The position numbers were made by a program, and so were the translations under genes. A model generated the notes under the pieces. The model was given only the letters and a program-made list of their open reading frames with translations. It had not been told where the DNA came from and made no database searches. DNA of 64,000 nucleotides from Pseudomonas kairouanensis (lineage in GTDB: Bacteria > Pseudomonadota > Gammaproteobacteria > Pseudomonadales > Pseudomonadaceae), in contig NZ_QUZU01000029.1 in assembly GCF_004682055.1 (NCBI RefSeq), forward strand, positions 1 through 64,000, written 5' to 3'. The first letter of the stretch is position 1, and the number at the start of each line of letters is the position of its first letter. Positions 1 through 7,556 of this stretch are shown piece after piece.

Positions 1-42
1 AGGCGGTGGGTCAGTCGAAATATCTTTGGCTGACACACCGCC

Positions 43-87
43 TTCGCGAGCAAGCCCGCTCCCACACAAGCCCGCTCCCACATTTTT
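43..87. repeat. REP element (half of a REPIN) with partial duplicate
   Basis: The inverse complement of the Pseudomonas REP core GTGGGAGCGGGCTTGCTCGC is at 43-65, followed at once by a shortened second copy (64-87) that repeats ACAAGCCCGCTCCCACA. The preceding bases 1-42 contain AGGCGGTG and CACCGCCT, the inner arms usual in REPINs, so the partner copy probably lies left of the window. Confidence 0.8.
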
Positions 88-920
88 TAACCGTGCCCAC
101 TTGAGATTCGCTTACCGGGTTTGGTGCCAATCAACGTGGCCTGCCCATCCTTCTGCTTGCCCATCCGCGCCTCGCTGATCAACCCCGGTATCAACTTGCC
201 CTCCGGCAGGTTCTTCCAGAACCGGCTGGGCAGGTGCCCTTCCATCACCTTGGGGTTCAACCGCGCCGGGTTGAAGATATGGCTGTAGTAGGTCAACCAC
301 ATCTCGCTGTGGGGGTCTTCGACGTTCTGCGCCAGTTGCTGCCACGCCTCGGGGCATGCACGTTGATGAATCAATTGCTCGCCGTCGTAATACACCCCAT
401 CCATGGGCGTAGCGATCATCCAGCGATGGCGCCCCATGCGCCCGACAAAATGCTGGCTGGCGGACTTCAAGATGTCGTGCGCCGGTTCATGCCAGGCCAC
501 GTACTCAGGCAGTTCAGGGCCTGCCGCAGCCGGCAATGCAATAAAGCGCACAAATGCATGGAGGTGATGGGCTTCCCGGCTCACCTGCTTGATGCGCCGC
601 TGCAACTCGCTGCCCAACTTGTCTCCCGCCAGCATCGCCGTTCGATCGCCATGGCTGACACGCCACAGCACTTCATACAGCAGGCTCCAACGCTGGTCGC
701 CGTGATAACAGGCCGCCGATTCCAGCAACTCCAGCAACGCCTTGGGCACCCGCGTCTGAAACGGCCCAAGCCCCTCGGGGATGGGCTCATCGGTGGCAAA
801 CAGGTCGGCGGCTTGTGCCTCGCCCCAACTGACCTGGCTGGGGTCGACCTGATGGCTGAGCAGCCAGCGCGCTTGGTCGCGCCAGGTGCTGAACAGGTTG
901 TCGCATTCCAGGCTGATCAT
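87..920 (-). CDS. TIGR03915-family putative DNA repair protein
   Basis: This 277-residue protein is the standard partner of the radical-SAM protein encoded just upstream; the two overlap by 4 bp (ATGA at 917-920). The start chosen is the ATG in that overlap (protein begins MISLECDNLF); longer in-frame extensions run inside the upstream gene. The C-terminal half carries the tryptophan- and histidine-rich stretch MGRHRWMIATP ... YYDGEQLIHQ typical of the family. In many bacteria the pair is found beside UdgX-type uracil-DNA glycosylase; none is visible here. The pair is thought to act on damaged or modified DNA, but the reaction is not established. The family assignment is recognition from the sequence. 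Confidence 0.8.
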   Translation of the reverse strand: MISLECDNLFSTWRDQARWLLSHQVDPSQVSWGEAQAADLFATDEPIPEGLGPFQTRVPKALLELLESAACYHGDQRWSLLYEVLWRVSHGDRTAMLAGDKLGSELQRRIKQVSREAHHLHAFVRFIALPAAAGPELPEYVAWHEPAHDILKSASQHFVGRMGRHRWMIATPMDGVYYDGEQLIHQRACPEAWQQLAQNVEDPHSEMWLTYYSHIFNPARLNPKVMEGHLPSRFWKNLPEGKLIPGLISEARMGKQKDGQATLIGTKPGKRISSGHG

Positions 921-2137
921 CCCCACAACCCCATCTGTTGCGGCTGCGGGCGATCGCGCAGTTGCTCGCGCAGCAGCACGCTGGTGCTGTCGGCCTGCTG
1001 CGGGTGGTAGTCGCTGGTGATGAAAAACGGCTTGGCCTTGGCCAGCACGCAACGCATGCGCGCCAGGTCTTCGTAGCGGATCTTGCGCTCACGGCGCAGG
1101 TCCACCAGGCGCTGGGTGGTGCGCAGGCCGATACCGGGGATGCGCGCAATCAAGGTGGGCTCGGCCCGGTTGAGGTCCAGGGGGAAGACCTCACGGTTGT
1201 CCAGCGCCCAGGCCAACTTGGGGTCGATATCCAGGGCCAGGTGGCCGGGGCCTTCAAACAATTCGTTGGCACTGAACCCGTAGCTGCGTAGCAGGAAGTC
1301 GGCCTGGTACAACCGGTGCTCGCGCATCAACGGTGGCGCGGCCAGGGGCACGCTTTTGGGGCTGTTGGGAATGGGGCTGAACGCCGAGTAATACACCCGG
1401 CGCAGTTTGTAATTGCCGTACAACGCCTCGGCACCGTGGAGAATGGTGCTGTCGTCGGTGTCGTCGGCGCCGACGATCAGCTGGGTGCTTTGCCCGGCCG
1501 GGGCGAAACGCGGCGCGCGCGGCTCATTGAGCACCGTCTGCTCGCCGGTGTAGATGGTCTGCATGGCTTGCTTGATCGAGCCGACGGTTTTTTCCGGCGC
1601 CAGCGTTTTCAGGCTGGCCTCGGTGGGCAATTCAAGATTCACACTTAAACGGTCGGCATAACGCCCTGCCTCGGCGATCAATGCCGGGTCGGCATCGGGT
1701 ATGGTCTTGAGGTGTATATAGCCACGAAAGTCATGCTCCTCGCGCAGCAGTTTCGCCACCCGCACCAACTGCTCCATGGTGTAGTCGGACGAACGGATGA
1801 TGCCGGAGCTTAGAAACAACCCGCTGACGCAATTGCGCCGGTAGAAATCCAGGGTCAGGGTGACCACCTCCTCCGGGCTGAAACGCGCGCGGGGCACGTC
1901 GCTGGAGCGGCGGTTGACGCAGTACTGGCAGTCGTAGAGACAGAAGTTGGTGAGCAACACCTTGAGCAACGATACGCAGCGCCCATCAGGGGTGTAGCTG
2001 TGGCAGATACCCATGCCATCGGTGGAGCCCAGCCCCGCCTTGCCCTCGGAGCTGCGCTTGGGCGCGCCGCTGCTGGCGCAGGAGGCGTCGTACTTGGCGG
2101 CGTCGGCGAGGATGCTGAGTTTTTCGATCAACTGCAT
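917..2137 (-). CDS. Putative DNA modification/repair radical SAM protein (TIGR03916 type)
   Basis: The 406-residue protein has the radical-SAM cluster motif C66-x3-C70-x2-C73 (FCLYDCQYC), extra conserved cysteines near residues 20, 45 and 54, and a C-terminal helix-hairpin-helix-like segment (RIPGIGLRTTQRLVDLRR, about residues 343-360) suited to DNA binding. It would use a 4Fe-4S cluster and S-adenosylmethionine for radical chemistry, presumably on DNA. It is the first gene of a two-gene leftward operon. A LexA-like palindrome sits 16 bp before the start codon, so damage-inducible expression is likely. The ATG at 2137 (MQLIEKLSIL) is chosen because it is the first in frame and agrees with family length. 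Confidence 0.88.
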   Translation of the reverse strand: MQLIEKLSILADAAKYDASCASSGAPKRSSEGKAGLGSTDGMGICHSYTPDGRCVSLLKVLLTNFCLYDCQYCVNRRSSDVPRARFSPEEVVTLTLDFYRRNCVSGLFLSSGIIRSSDYTMEQLVRVAKLLREEHDFRGYIHLKTIPDADPALIAEAGRYADRLSVNLELPTEASLKTLAPEKTVGSIKQAMQTIYTGEQTVLNEPRAPRFAPAGQSTQLIVGADDTDDSTILHGAEALYGNYKLRRVYYSAFSPIPNSPKSVPLAAPPLMREHRLYQADFLLRSYGFSANELFEGPGHLALDIDPKLAWALDNREVFPLDLNRAEPTLIARIPGIGLRTTQRLVDLRRERKIRYEDLARMRCVLAKAKPFFITSDYHPQQADSTSVLLREQLRDRPQPQQMGLWG

Positions 2138-2152
2138 GAAGGGCTACCGATA

Positions 2153-2168
2153 CTGGTTTTTTGTACAG
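2153..2168. promoter_or_regulatory. LexA (SOS) box
   Basis: Read on the minus strand the 16-mer is CTGTACAAAAAACCAG, which matches CTGT-N8-ACAG with one mismatch. It lies 16 bp upstream of the radical-SAM repair gene start. LexA boxes close to DNA repair genes are expected; the function here is inferred. Confidence 0.65.
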
Positions 2169-2203
2169 TATCAGGCAGCCCTTCGGGTCACAAGCGCAGT
2201 TGG

Positions 2204-3541
2204 TCAGCTGGCAGTGGCCAGCAACAGGTCCTGCACCGTACGACCTTTGCCACGGTGACGGTCGTTTTCATACAGAGACGCGGCAATTTCATCGGCACGG
2301 ATCGGCAAGATCGACAGCAAGGTATCGCTCAAACCATGGCTGGCCTGGCTGAAACCCTGAATGTAGATACCGGCCTTGCAACGCTCGTCGGTGACGATGC
2401 GGTAGTCACGCGCCACCTCGAAGTCGCCCATGTAGGCTTCCAGGGGCGCCAGCAATTGGCGGTGCATCTGGCGCTCATACCCGGTGGCCAGCACCACCGC
2501 ATCGTAATGATTGACGCTGGTCTCGCCGGTGGCATTGTTGCGCAGCGTCAGTTCGACGCCCAGCGGCCCGGCTACGGCCTTCTCTACCACGGTCATGGTG
2601 CGGAACGCGTGACGGGCGATGCCGGAAACTTTCTGACGGTAGAAAATCCCGTAGATGCGTTCGATCAAGTCCAAATCCACCACCGAATAGTTGGTGTTCT
2701 GGTACTCGGCCACCAGGCGCTCACGCTCGGCGCCCACCTGTTGGAACACCAGGTCGGTAAAGGCCGGCGAGAACACTTCGTTGACGAACGGGCTGTCATC
2801 GGCGGGCTTGAGCGCCGAACCGCGCAGGATCATGTCCACCTGCACCGACGGGTAACTGTCATTCAGGTCGATAAAGGCTTCGGCCGCGCTCTGGCCGCCG
2901 CCAATGATCGCGATACGCATCGCCTTGCCTTCCACGCACGGCTGTTGCGCCATGCGCGCCAGGTATTGGGAGTGGTGGAACACGCGGCTATCGTCCTTGA
3001 GTGCCTTGAACGCGACGGGCACCCGTGGCGTACCGCCGGCGCTGACCACCACCGAACGCGTGGTGCGCACATGCTGCTCGCCCTGGGCATCGCGGGAAAT
3101 CACACGCAACGCCTCGACCTGCTGTTGATGCAGGATCGGCTCGATGGCCAGCACTTCCTCGCCGTAGCGACCCTGGTCCTGGAACTGCGCGGCCACCCAG
3201 CGCAGGTAGTCGTTGTACTCCATGCGGCACGGGTAAAAGGTGCCCAGGTTGATGAAGTCCACCAGGCGGTCATGGGCCTTCAGGTAGTTGACGAAGGAGT
3301 ACGGGCTGGTGGGGTTGCGCAGGGTCACCAGGTCCTTGAGGAAGGAAATCTGCAATTCACTCTGGGTTACCAGGGTGTTGCCGTGCCAGCGGTAGTCGGC
3401 TTGTTTGTCGAGAAACAGCGCGTCCAGCTTGCCCTGGGTTTTCTCTCGTTCCTGCAGGGCAATGGCCAGCGCCAGGTTCGATGGGCCGAAACCGATACCG
3501 ATAAGGTCGTGAACCGCGGGCGAAGCAATTGCCTGTGTCAT
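2204..3541 (-). CDS. pvdA: L-ornithine N5-monooxygenase (pyoverdine biosynthesis)
   Basis: PvdA hydroxylates the side-chain nitrogen of L-ornithine using FAD, NADPH and O2, the first step toward the N5-hydroxyornithine residues of pyoverdine. The 445-residue protein shows the N-terminal FAD motif GIGFGPSN (residues 15-22), the NADPH-binding IIGGGQSAAEA in the middle and the C-terminal ATGYERQ motif of N-hydroxylating monooxygenases. The ATG at 3541 (MTQAIASPAV) has an AGAGGA ribosome site in front; 23 additional in-frame residues upstream lack family similarity. A perfect iron-starvation box at 3632-3655 sits about 90 bp upstream, so PvdS-dependent, iron-repressed expression is expected. The next upstream gene is an FpvI-like sigma factor. 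Confidence 0.95.
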   Translation of the reverse strand: MTQAIASPAVHDLIGIGFGPSNLALAIALQEREKTQGKLDALFLDKQADYRWHGNTLVTQSELQISFLKDLVTLRNPTSPYSFVNYLKAHDRLVDFINLGTFYPCRMEYNDYLRWVAAQFQDQGRYGEEVLAIEPILHQQQVEALRVISRDAQGEQHVRTTRSVVVSAGGTPRVPVAFKALKDDSRVFHHSQYLARMAQQPCVEGKAMRIAIIGGGQSAAEAFIDLNDSYPSVQVDMILRGSALKPADDSPFVNEVFSPAFTDLVFQQVGAERERLVAEYQNTNYSVVDLDLIERIYGIFYRQKVSGIARHAFRTMTVVEKAVAGPLGVELTLRNNATGETSVNHYDAVVLATGYERQMHRQLLAPLEAYMGDFEVARDYRIVTDERCKAGIYIQGFSQASHGLSDTLLSILPIRADEIAASLYENDRHRGKGRTVQDLLLATAS

Positions 3542-3631
3542 TCCAGTGTCCTCTGGATAAGCCCCGTGGCGTTGGGGCGGGAAAACCTTCGAGACCTGAA
3601 GGCAGAACAACAGGTCATGTGTTGATAGGAA

Positions 3632-3655
3632 ACGAGGACAGTGAAATAAAATTTA
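3632..3655 (-). promoter_or_regulatory. PvdS-dependent iron-starvation (IS) box for pvdA
   Basis: On the minus strand TAAAT is followed after exactly 16 bases by CGT, the consensus of PvdS promoters (TAAAT-N16/17-CGT). It directs transcription into pvdA and abuts the fpvI terminator hairpin. Confidence 0.85.
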
Positions 3656-3672
3656 ACTGATCGGTGATCAGT
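3656..3672 (-). terminator. Hairpin at the end of the fpvI-like gene
   Basis: ACTGATC-GGT-GATCAGT is a perfect 7-bp stem with a 3-base loop. It overlaps the sigma-factor stop codon and is followed on the minus strand by a T-rich run (TTAAATTTTATTT), as in an intrinsic terminator. The same T-rich run contains the -35-like half of the pvdA IS box. Confidence 0.6.
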
Positions 3673-4150
3673 GCGCGTCCCACTCGCGCATCCGCACCCG
3701 GCAATGCTTCATCGCGTTGACGATGTGTTTCTCCACGAGGGCGCGGGAAATGTGCAGGCGTTCGGCAATTTGCAGGTGCGTAAGGCCTTCGAGCTTGCGC
3801 AGCAGGAAGCTGTCGCGGCAGGCCGCCGGCAGTTCGGCAAGTGCCCGTTCGAGCATCTCCATGCGCTGCACCTGGTCATGGCTGGCGTGGGGCGAACTGG
3901 GGGAAAAGCGTTCTTCGCTGTCGAGCACTTCCAGCGGCTCGCACTGGCGCAAGGCGTTGCGCCGATGGCCGTCGATCACCAGGTTCAGTGCAGTGCGGTA
4001 CAGGAACGCGCGGGGTTGGTCGATCGGTACGTCGCTGGAACGCTCCAGGATCCGTACATAAGCGTCATGCACCACATCTTCGGCCACCTGACGGTTGCCC
4101 AGCTTGGCGTTAAGGAAACACACCAGCTCGCGATAGTAGTTTTCCAACAT
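3668..4150 (-). CDS. fpvI: ECF sigma factor, FpvI-like (iron starvation)
   Basis: The 160-residue protein has the two domains of an extracytoplasmic-function sigma factor: sigma-2 (AEDVVHDAYVRILE, about residues 24-37) and sigma-4 with a helix-turn-helix (HLQIAERLHISRALVEKHI). FpvI-type factors drive the ferripyoverdine receptor gene and are held by the anti-sigma FpvR; neither partner gene lies in this window. The ATG at 4150 (MLENYYRELV) follows a GGGAG ribosome site; an upstream in-frame extension of 36 residues is not family-like. The neighbours pvdA and pvdRT-opmQ support a pyoverdine role. A different ECF iron sigma factor (FecI type) cannot be excluded. Confidence 0.8.
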   Translation of the reverse strand: MLENYYRELVCFLNAKLGNRQVAEDVVHDAYVRILERSSDVPIDQPRAFLYRTALNLVIDGHRRNALRQCEPLEVLDSEERFSPSSPHASHDQVQRMEMLERALAELPAACRDSFLLRKLEGLTHLQIAERLHISRALVEKHIVNAMKHCRVRMREWDAH

Positions 4151-4241
4151 GACTCCCGACCGCCGTAGAGGGGCGGTATCCATTCCTTGAGCACATAAAA
4201 TATGAGCGCCCACTCCATGATGGCAGTTTGGGCTCGTGCAA

Positions 4242-4260
4242 TTTATAGTAATTCTCATCT
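4242..4260 (-). promoter_or_regulatory. Candidate Fur box overlapping the fpvI-like promoter
   Basis: On the minus strand AGATGAGAATTACTATAAA resembles the Fur consensus (GATAAT repeats) imperfectly and overlaps a possible -10 element TATAAA. It lies about 90 bp before the sigma-factor start. Iron-dependent sigma genes are normally Fur-repressed; the match is only moderate. Confidence 0.4.
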
Positions 4261-4309
4261 ACTTTTAAAGAAGTCTTGCGCCAACGGTCGATTTTTTTCT
4301 GTCGCCCAC

Positions 4310-4330
4310 CTGTTACACGGTATGTAACAG
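4310..4330. promoter_or_regulatory. Perfect 8-bp inverted repeat upstream of pvdR
   Basis: CTGTTACA-N5-TGTAACAG is a perfect palindrome in the intergenic region between the divergent sigma gene and pvdR. It ends 2 bp before the IS box of pvdRT-opmQ, a typical place for an activator or repressor. The cognate regulator is unknown. Confidence 0.55.
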
Positions 4331-4332
4331 CC

Positions 4333-4356
4333 TAAATCTTCGGGCAATTCTCTCGT
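4333..4356 (+). promoter_or_regulatory. PvdS-dependent IS box for pvdRT-opmQ
   Basis: TAAAT and CGT are separated by exactly 16 bases, matching the PvdS promoter consensus, 56 bp upstream of the pvdR start. Together with the identical arrangement in front of pvdA this places efflux and biosynthesis in one iron-starvation regulon. Confidence 0.82.
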
Positions 4357-4411
4357 TTAACTGTCAGCTGCGCGCAACTGCGCTCCGAACTTTCCTGGCT
4401 GGAACCTAAGC

Positions 4412-5584
4412 ATGAAACGCCCTCGACCTGCCCGACGCGCCCTGCTTGTTGTGGCGTGCCTGATACCCGTCATTGCCGTCGCCGCCTGGCAAGTGCTGCC
4501 ACCGGGCCGCGACGCCCTGACCACCGTCACCGTGACCCGCGGCGCGATCGAAAACAGCGTCACCGCCCTGGGCACCCTGCAACCGCGTCGTTATGTAGAT
4601 GTAGGCGCCCAGGCGTCCGGGCAGATCCAGAAAATCCACGTCGAGGCAGGCGACCAGGTCAAGGCAGGCCAATTGCTGGTGGAAATCGACCCCTCCACCC
4701 AGAAGGCCAAGCTCGACGCCAGCCGCTACGCCATCGAAAACCTCAAGGCCCAGTTGCAAGAGCAAACCGCCCTGCATGAACTGGCGCGCCAGAAGTACCA
4801 GCGCCAACAGCGCCTGGAGACCGGCAATGCCACCCGTGAAGAAGACGTACAAACCGCCAAGGCCGAACTGAGCGCCACCCAGGCCCGCGTCGACATGTTC
4901 CGGGCGCAGATCCTGCAAGCCCAGGCCAGCCTGCGCAGTGACGAGGCGGAACTGGGCTACACGCGCATCTATGCACCAATGGACGGTACCGTGGTGGCCG
5001 TGGACGCGCGCGTGGGCCAGACCCTCAACGCCCAGCAGCAGACGCCGCTGATCCTGCGCATCGCCAAGCTGTCGCCGATGACCGTGTGGGCAGAGGTCTC
5101 GGAAGCCGACATCGGGCACGTCAAACCCGGCATGACTGCCTACTTCACCACGTTGAGCGGCGGCAACCGGCGCTGGACCAGTACAGTGCGCCAGATCCTG
5201 CCGATCCCGCCCAAGCCCCTGAATGAAACCAGCCAGGGCAGCGGCAGCCCCACCAGTTCGAGCAAGAGCGGCACCGGCCGCGTGGTGCTGTACACCGTGC
5301 TGCTGGATGTGGACAACAGCGACAACGCGCTGATGGCCGAAATGACCACCCAGGTGTTTTTTGTCGCCAGTTCGGTCAAGGACGCCCTCACTGCCCCCGT
5401 CGCCGCCCTGCTCGGCACCGGCAGTGCCGACAAGCAGATCGCCCGTGTGGTAGCCAAAAACGGCCGTATCGAGGAGCGTGAAGTACGCCTGGGCATCAGC
5501 GACCGCCTGCGGGTGCAGGTGCTCGACGGCCTCAGCGAAGGCGATCACCTGTTGATCGGCCCGGCCGACGGCAACGGGGGTTGA
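4412..5584 (+). CDS. pvdR: PvdR, periplasmic adaptor of the pyoverdine efflux pump
   Basis: This 390-residue membrane-fusion protein links the inner-membrane ABC pump PvdT to the outer-membrane channel OpmQ, which export newly made and recycled pyoverdine. It has an N-terminal membrane anchor (about residues 8-27), a lipoyl-like half motif (VDVGAQASGQIQKIHVEAGDQV), a long coiled-coil hairpin rich in Gln/Ala (about 105-190), a beta-barrel domain and a C-terminal membrane-proximal domain. Length and order match MacA-type adaptors. It is the first of three tightly spaced genes (1 bp to pvdT) and is preceded by an IS box. Confidence 0.92.
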   Translation: MKRPRPARRALLVVACLIPVIAVAAWQVLPPGRDALTTVTVTRGAIENSVTALGTLQPRRYVDVGAQASGQIQKIHVEAGDQVKAGQLLVEIDPSTQKAKLDASRYAIENLKAQLQEQTALHELARQKYQRQQRLETGNATREEDVQTAKAELSATQARVDMFRAQILQAQASLRSDEAELGYTRIYAPMDGTVVAVDARVGQTLNAQQQTPLILRIAKLSPMTVWAEVSEADIGHVKPGMTAYFTTLSGGNRRWTSTVRQILPIPPKPLNETSQGSGSPTSSSKSGTGRVVLYTVLLDVDNSDNALMAEMTTQVFFVASSVKDALTAPVAALLGTGSADKQIARVVAKNGRIEEREVRLGISDRLRVQVLDGLSEGDHLLIGPADGNGG

Positions 5585-5585
5585 G

Positions 5586-7556
5586 GTGACCACGCCCCTG
5601 ATCGAACTCAAGAACATCCGCAAATCCTACGGCGGTGGCGACAGCCCCCAGGTGGATGTGCTGCGCGGCATCGACCTGGCAATCCATGCCGGGGAATTCG
5701 TGGCCATTGTCGGCGCCTCCGGCTCCGGCAAGTCCACCTTGATGAACATTCTCGGCTGCCTTGATCGCCCAAGCGTCGGCGACTACCTGTTCGCCGGGGA
5801 AAACGTCGCCCACCTGGACACTGACGAGCTGGCCTGGCTGCGTCGCGAGGCGTTCGGTTTTGTGTTCCAGGGTTATCACTTGATTGCGTCGGGCTCGGCC
5901 CAGGAAAACGTCGAGATGCCGGCGATCTATGCCGGCATCAGCGCGGCCGAGCGCCATGCCCGTGCCCATGCACTGCTCACACGCCTGGGCCTGGCCGAGC
6001 GCACTGGCAACCGCCCGCACCAGTTGTCTGGCGGCCAGCAGCAACGGGTGTCGATCGCCCGCGCCCTGATGAACGGCGGGCACATCATCCTCGCCGATGA
6101 ACCCACCGGCGCCCTCGACAGCCACAGCGGCAAGGAGGTGATGACGCTGCTGGACGAACTGGCCAGCCAGGGCCATGTGGTGATCCTGATCACCCACGAC
6201 CGCGAAGTGGCCGCACGGGCCAACCGTATCATCGAAATTCGCGATGGCCTGATCATCAGCGACTCGGCCCACGACACCCATGTGACGCCGGCCACCGTAA
6301 CCGGTGCGCTACAAGCCGTGGACCTGCGCCAGCGCCTGGTGGACGGCGCCGAGCACAATGGCGCCTGGAAAGCCGAACTGGTGGATGCCGTGCAAGCCGC
6401 CTGGCGGGTGATGTGGATCAACCGGTTTCGCACGGCGCTGACCTTGCTGGGGATCATCATCGGCGTGGCATCGGTGGTGGTGATGCTGGCCGTGGGTGAA
6501 GGCAGCAAGCGCCAGGTCATGGCGCAGATGGGCGCGTTCGGCTCCAACATCTTGTACTTGAGCGGTTCGTCGCCCAACCCGCGAACACCGCTGGGGATAA
6601 TCACCCTCAATGATGTGGCGGCGCTGGCGGCGTTGCCCCAGGTCAAGCGCATCATGCCGGTCAACGGCAGCGAGGCCGGCGTGCGTTACGGCAATGTGGA
6701 CTACATGGCCTACGTGGGCGGCAACGACACCAACTTCCCGGAGATCTTCAATTGGCCGGTGGTCGAGGGCAACTACTTCACCGCCGCTGACGAACGTGCA
6801 GGGGCTACGGTGGCGGTGATTGGCCATCGAGTGCGCGAAAAGCTGTTCAAGGGCGAAGTCGACCCCATTGGCCAATACATCCTGATCGAGAACGTGCCCT
6901 TCCAGGTGATCGGCGTACTGGCGGAAAAAGGCGCCAGCTCCGGCGACAAGGACAGTGACGACCGCATCGCCATCCCCTACACCGCCGCCAGCGTGCGCCT
7001 GTTTGGCAGCTACAACCCCGAGTACGTGGCCATCGCCGCCACCGATGCGCGCAAGGTGCATGACGCCGAAGTGGCCATCGACCAGCTTATGCTGCGGTTG
7101 CACAACGGCAAGCGCGATTACGAACTGACCAACAACGCGGCGATGATCCAGGCCGAAGCCCGTACGCAAAACACCCTGTCGCTGATGCTCGGCTCGATTG
7201 CGGCAATCTCGCTGTTGGTGGGCGGCATTGGCGTGATGAACATCATGCTCATGACCGTGCGCGAACGCACCCGTGAGATCGGCATTCGCATGGCCACCGG
7301 CGCACGCCAGCGCGACATCCTGCGCCAGTTCCTCACCGAAGCGGTGATGCTCTCGGTGGTCGGCGGCCTATGCGGTATTGCCCTGGCCCTGGTAGTGGGC
7401 GGCGTGCTGGTGCTGGCCAAGGTGGCGGTGCAGTTTTCCCTGGTGGCGGTGCTGGGCGCATTTGGTTGTGCGCTGGTGACCGGCGTCGTATTCGGCTTTA
7501 TGCCGGCCCGTAAAGCTGCCCGGCTCGATCCGGTTAAGGCGTTGACCAGTGAATAA
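5586..7556 (+). CDS. pvdT: PvdT, MacB-type ABC transporter (ATPase plus permease)
   Basis: The 656-residue inner-membrane protein fuses an ABC ATPase (Walker A GASGSGKST near residue 45, signature LSGGQQQR, Walker B ILADEPTGALD, switch THD) to a MacB permease with one transmembrane helix, a large periplasmic domain (about 300-520) and three C-terminal helices (FtsX domain). It couples ATP hydrolysis to pumping pyoverdine through PvdR and OpmQ. Translation starts with GTG at 5586 one base after the pvdR stop, suggesting coupling. The length is normal for MacB. Confidence 0.93.
   Translation: MTTPLIELKNIRKSYGGGDSPQVDVLRGIDLAIHAGEFVAIVGASGSGKSTLMNILGCLDRPSVGDYLFAGENVAHLDTDELAWLRREAFGFVFQGYHLIASGSAQENVEMPAIYAGISAAERHARAHALLTRLGLAERTGNRPHQLSGGQQQRVSIARALMNGGHIILADEPTGALDSHSGKEVMTLLDELASQGHVVILITHDREVAARANRIIEIRDGLIISDSAHDTHVTPATVTGALQAVDLRQRLVDGAEHNGAWKAELVDAVQAAWRVMWINRFRTALTLLGIIIGVASVVVMLAVGEGSKRQVMAQMGAFGSNILYLSGSSPNPRTPLGIITLNDVAALAALPQVKRIMPVNGSEAGVRYGNVDYMAYVGGNDTNFPEIFNWPVVEGNYFTAADERAGATVAVIGHRVREKLFKGEVDPIGQYILIENVPFQVIGVLAEKGASSGDKDSDDRIAIPYTAASVRLFGSYNPEYVAIAATDARKVHDAEVAIDQLMLRLHNGKRDYELTNNAAMIQAEARTQNTLSLMLGSIAAISLLVGGIGVMNIMLMTVRERTREIGIRMATGARQRDILRQFLTEAVMLSVVGGLCGIALALVVGGVLVLAKVAVQFSLVAVLGAFGCALVTGVVFGFMPARKAARLDPVKALTSE

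Noticed and set aside
4406..5623. Open frame of 405 codons opposite pvdR
   Set aside because: Antisense to a certain gene and with low-complexity composition.
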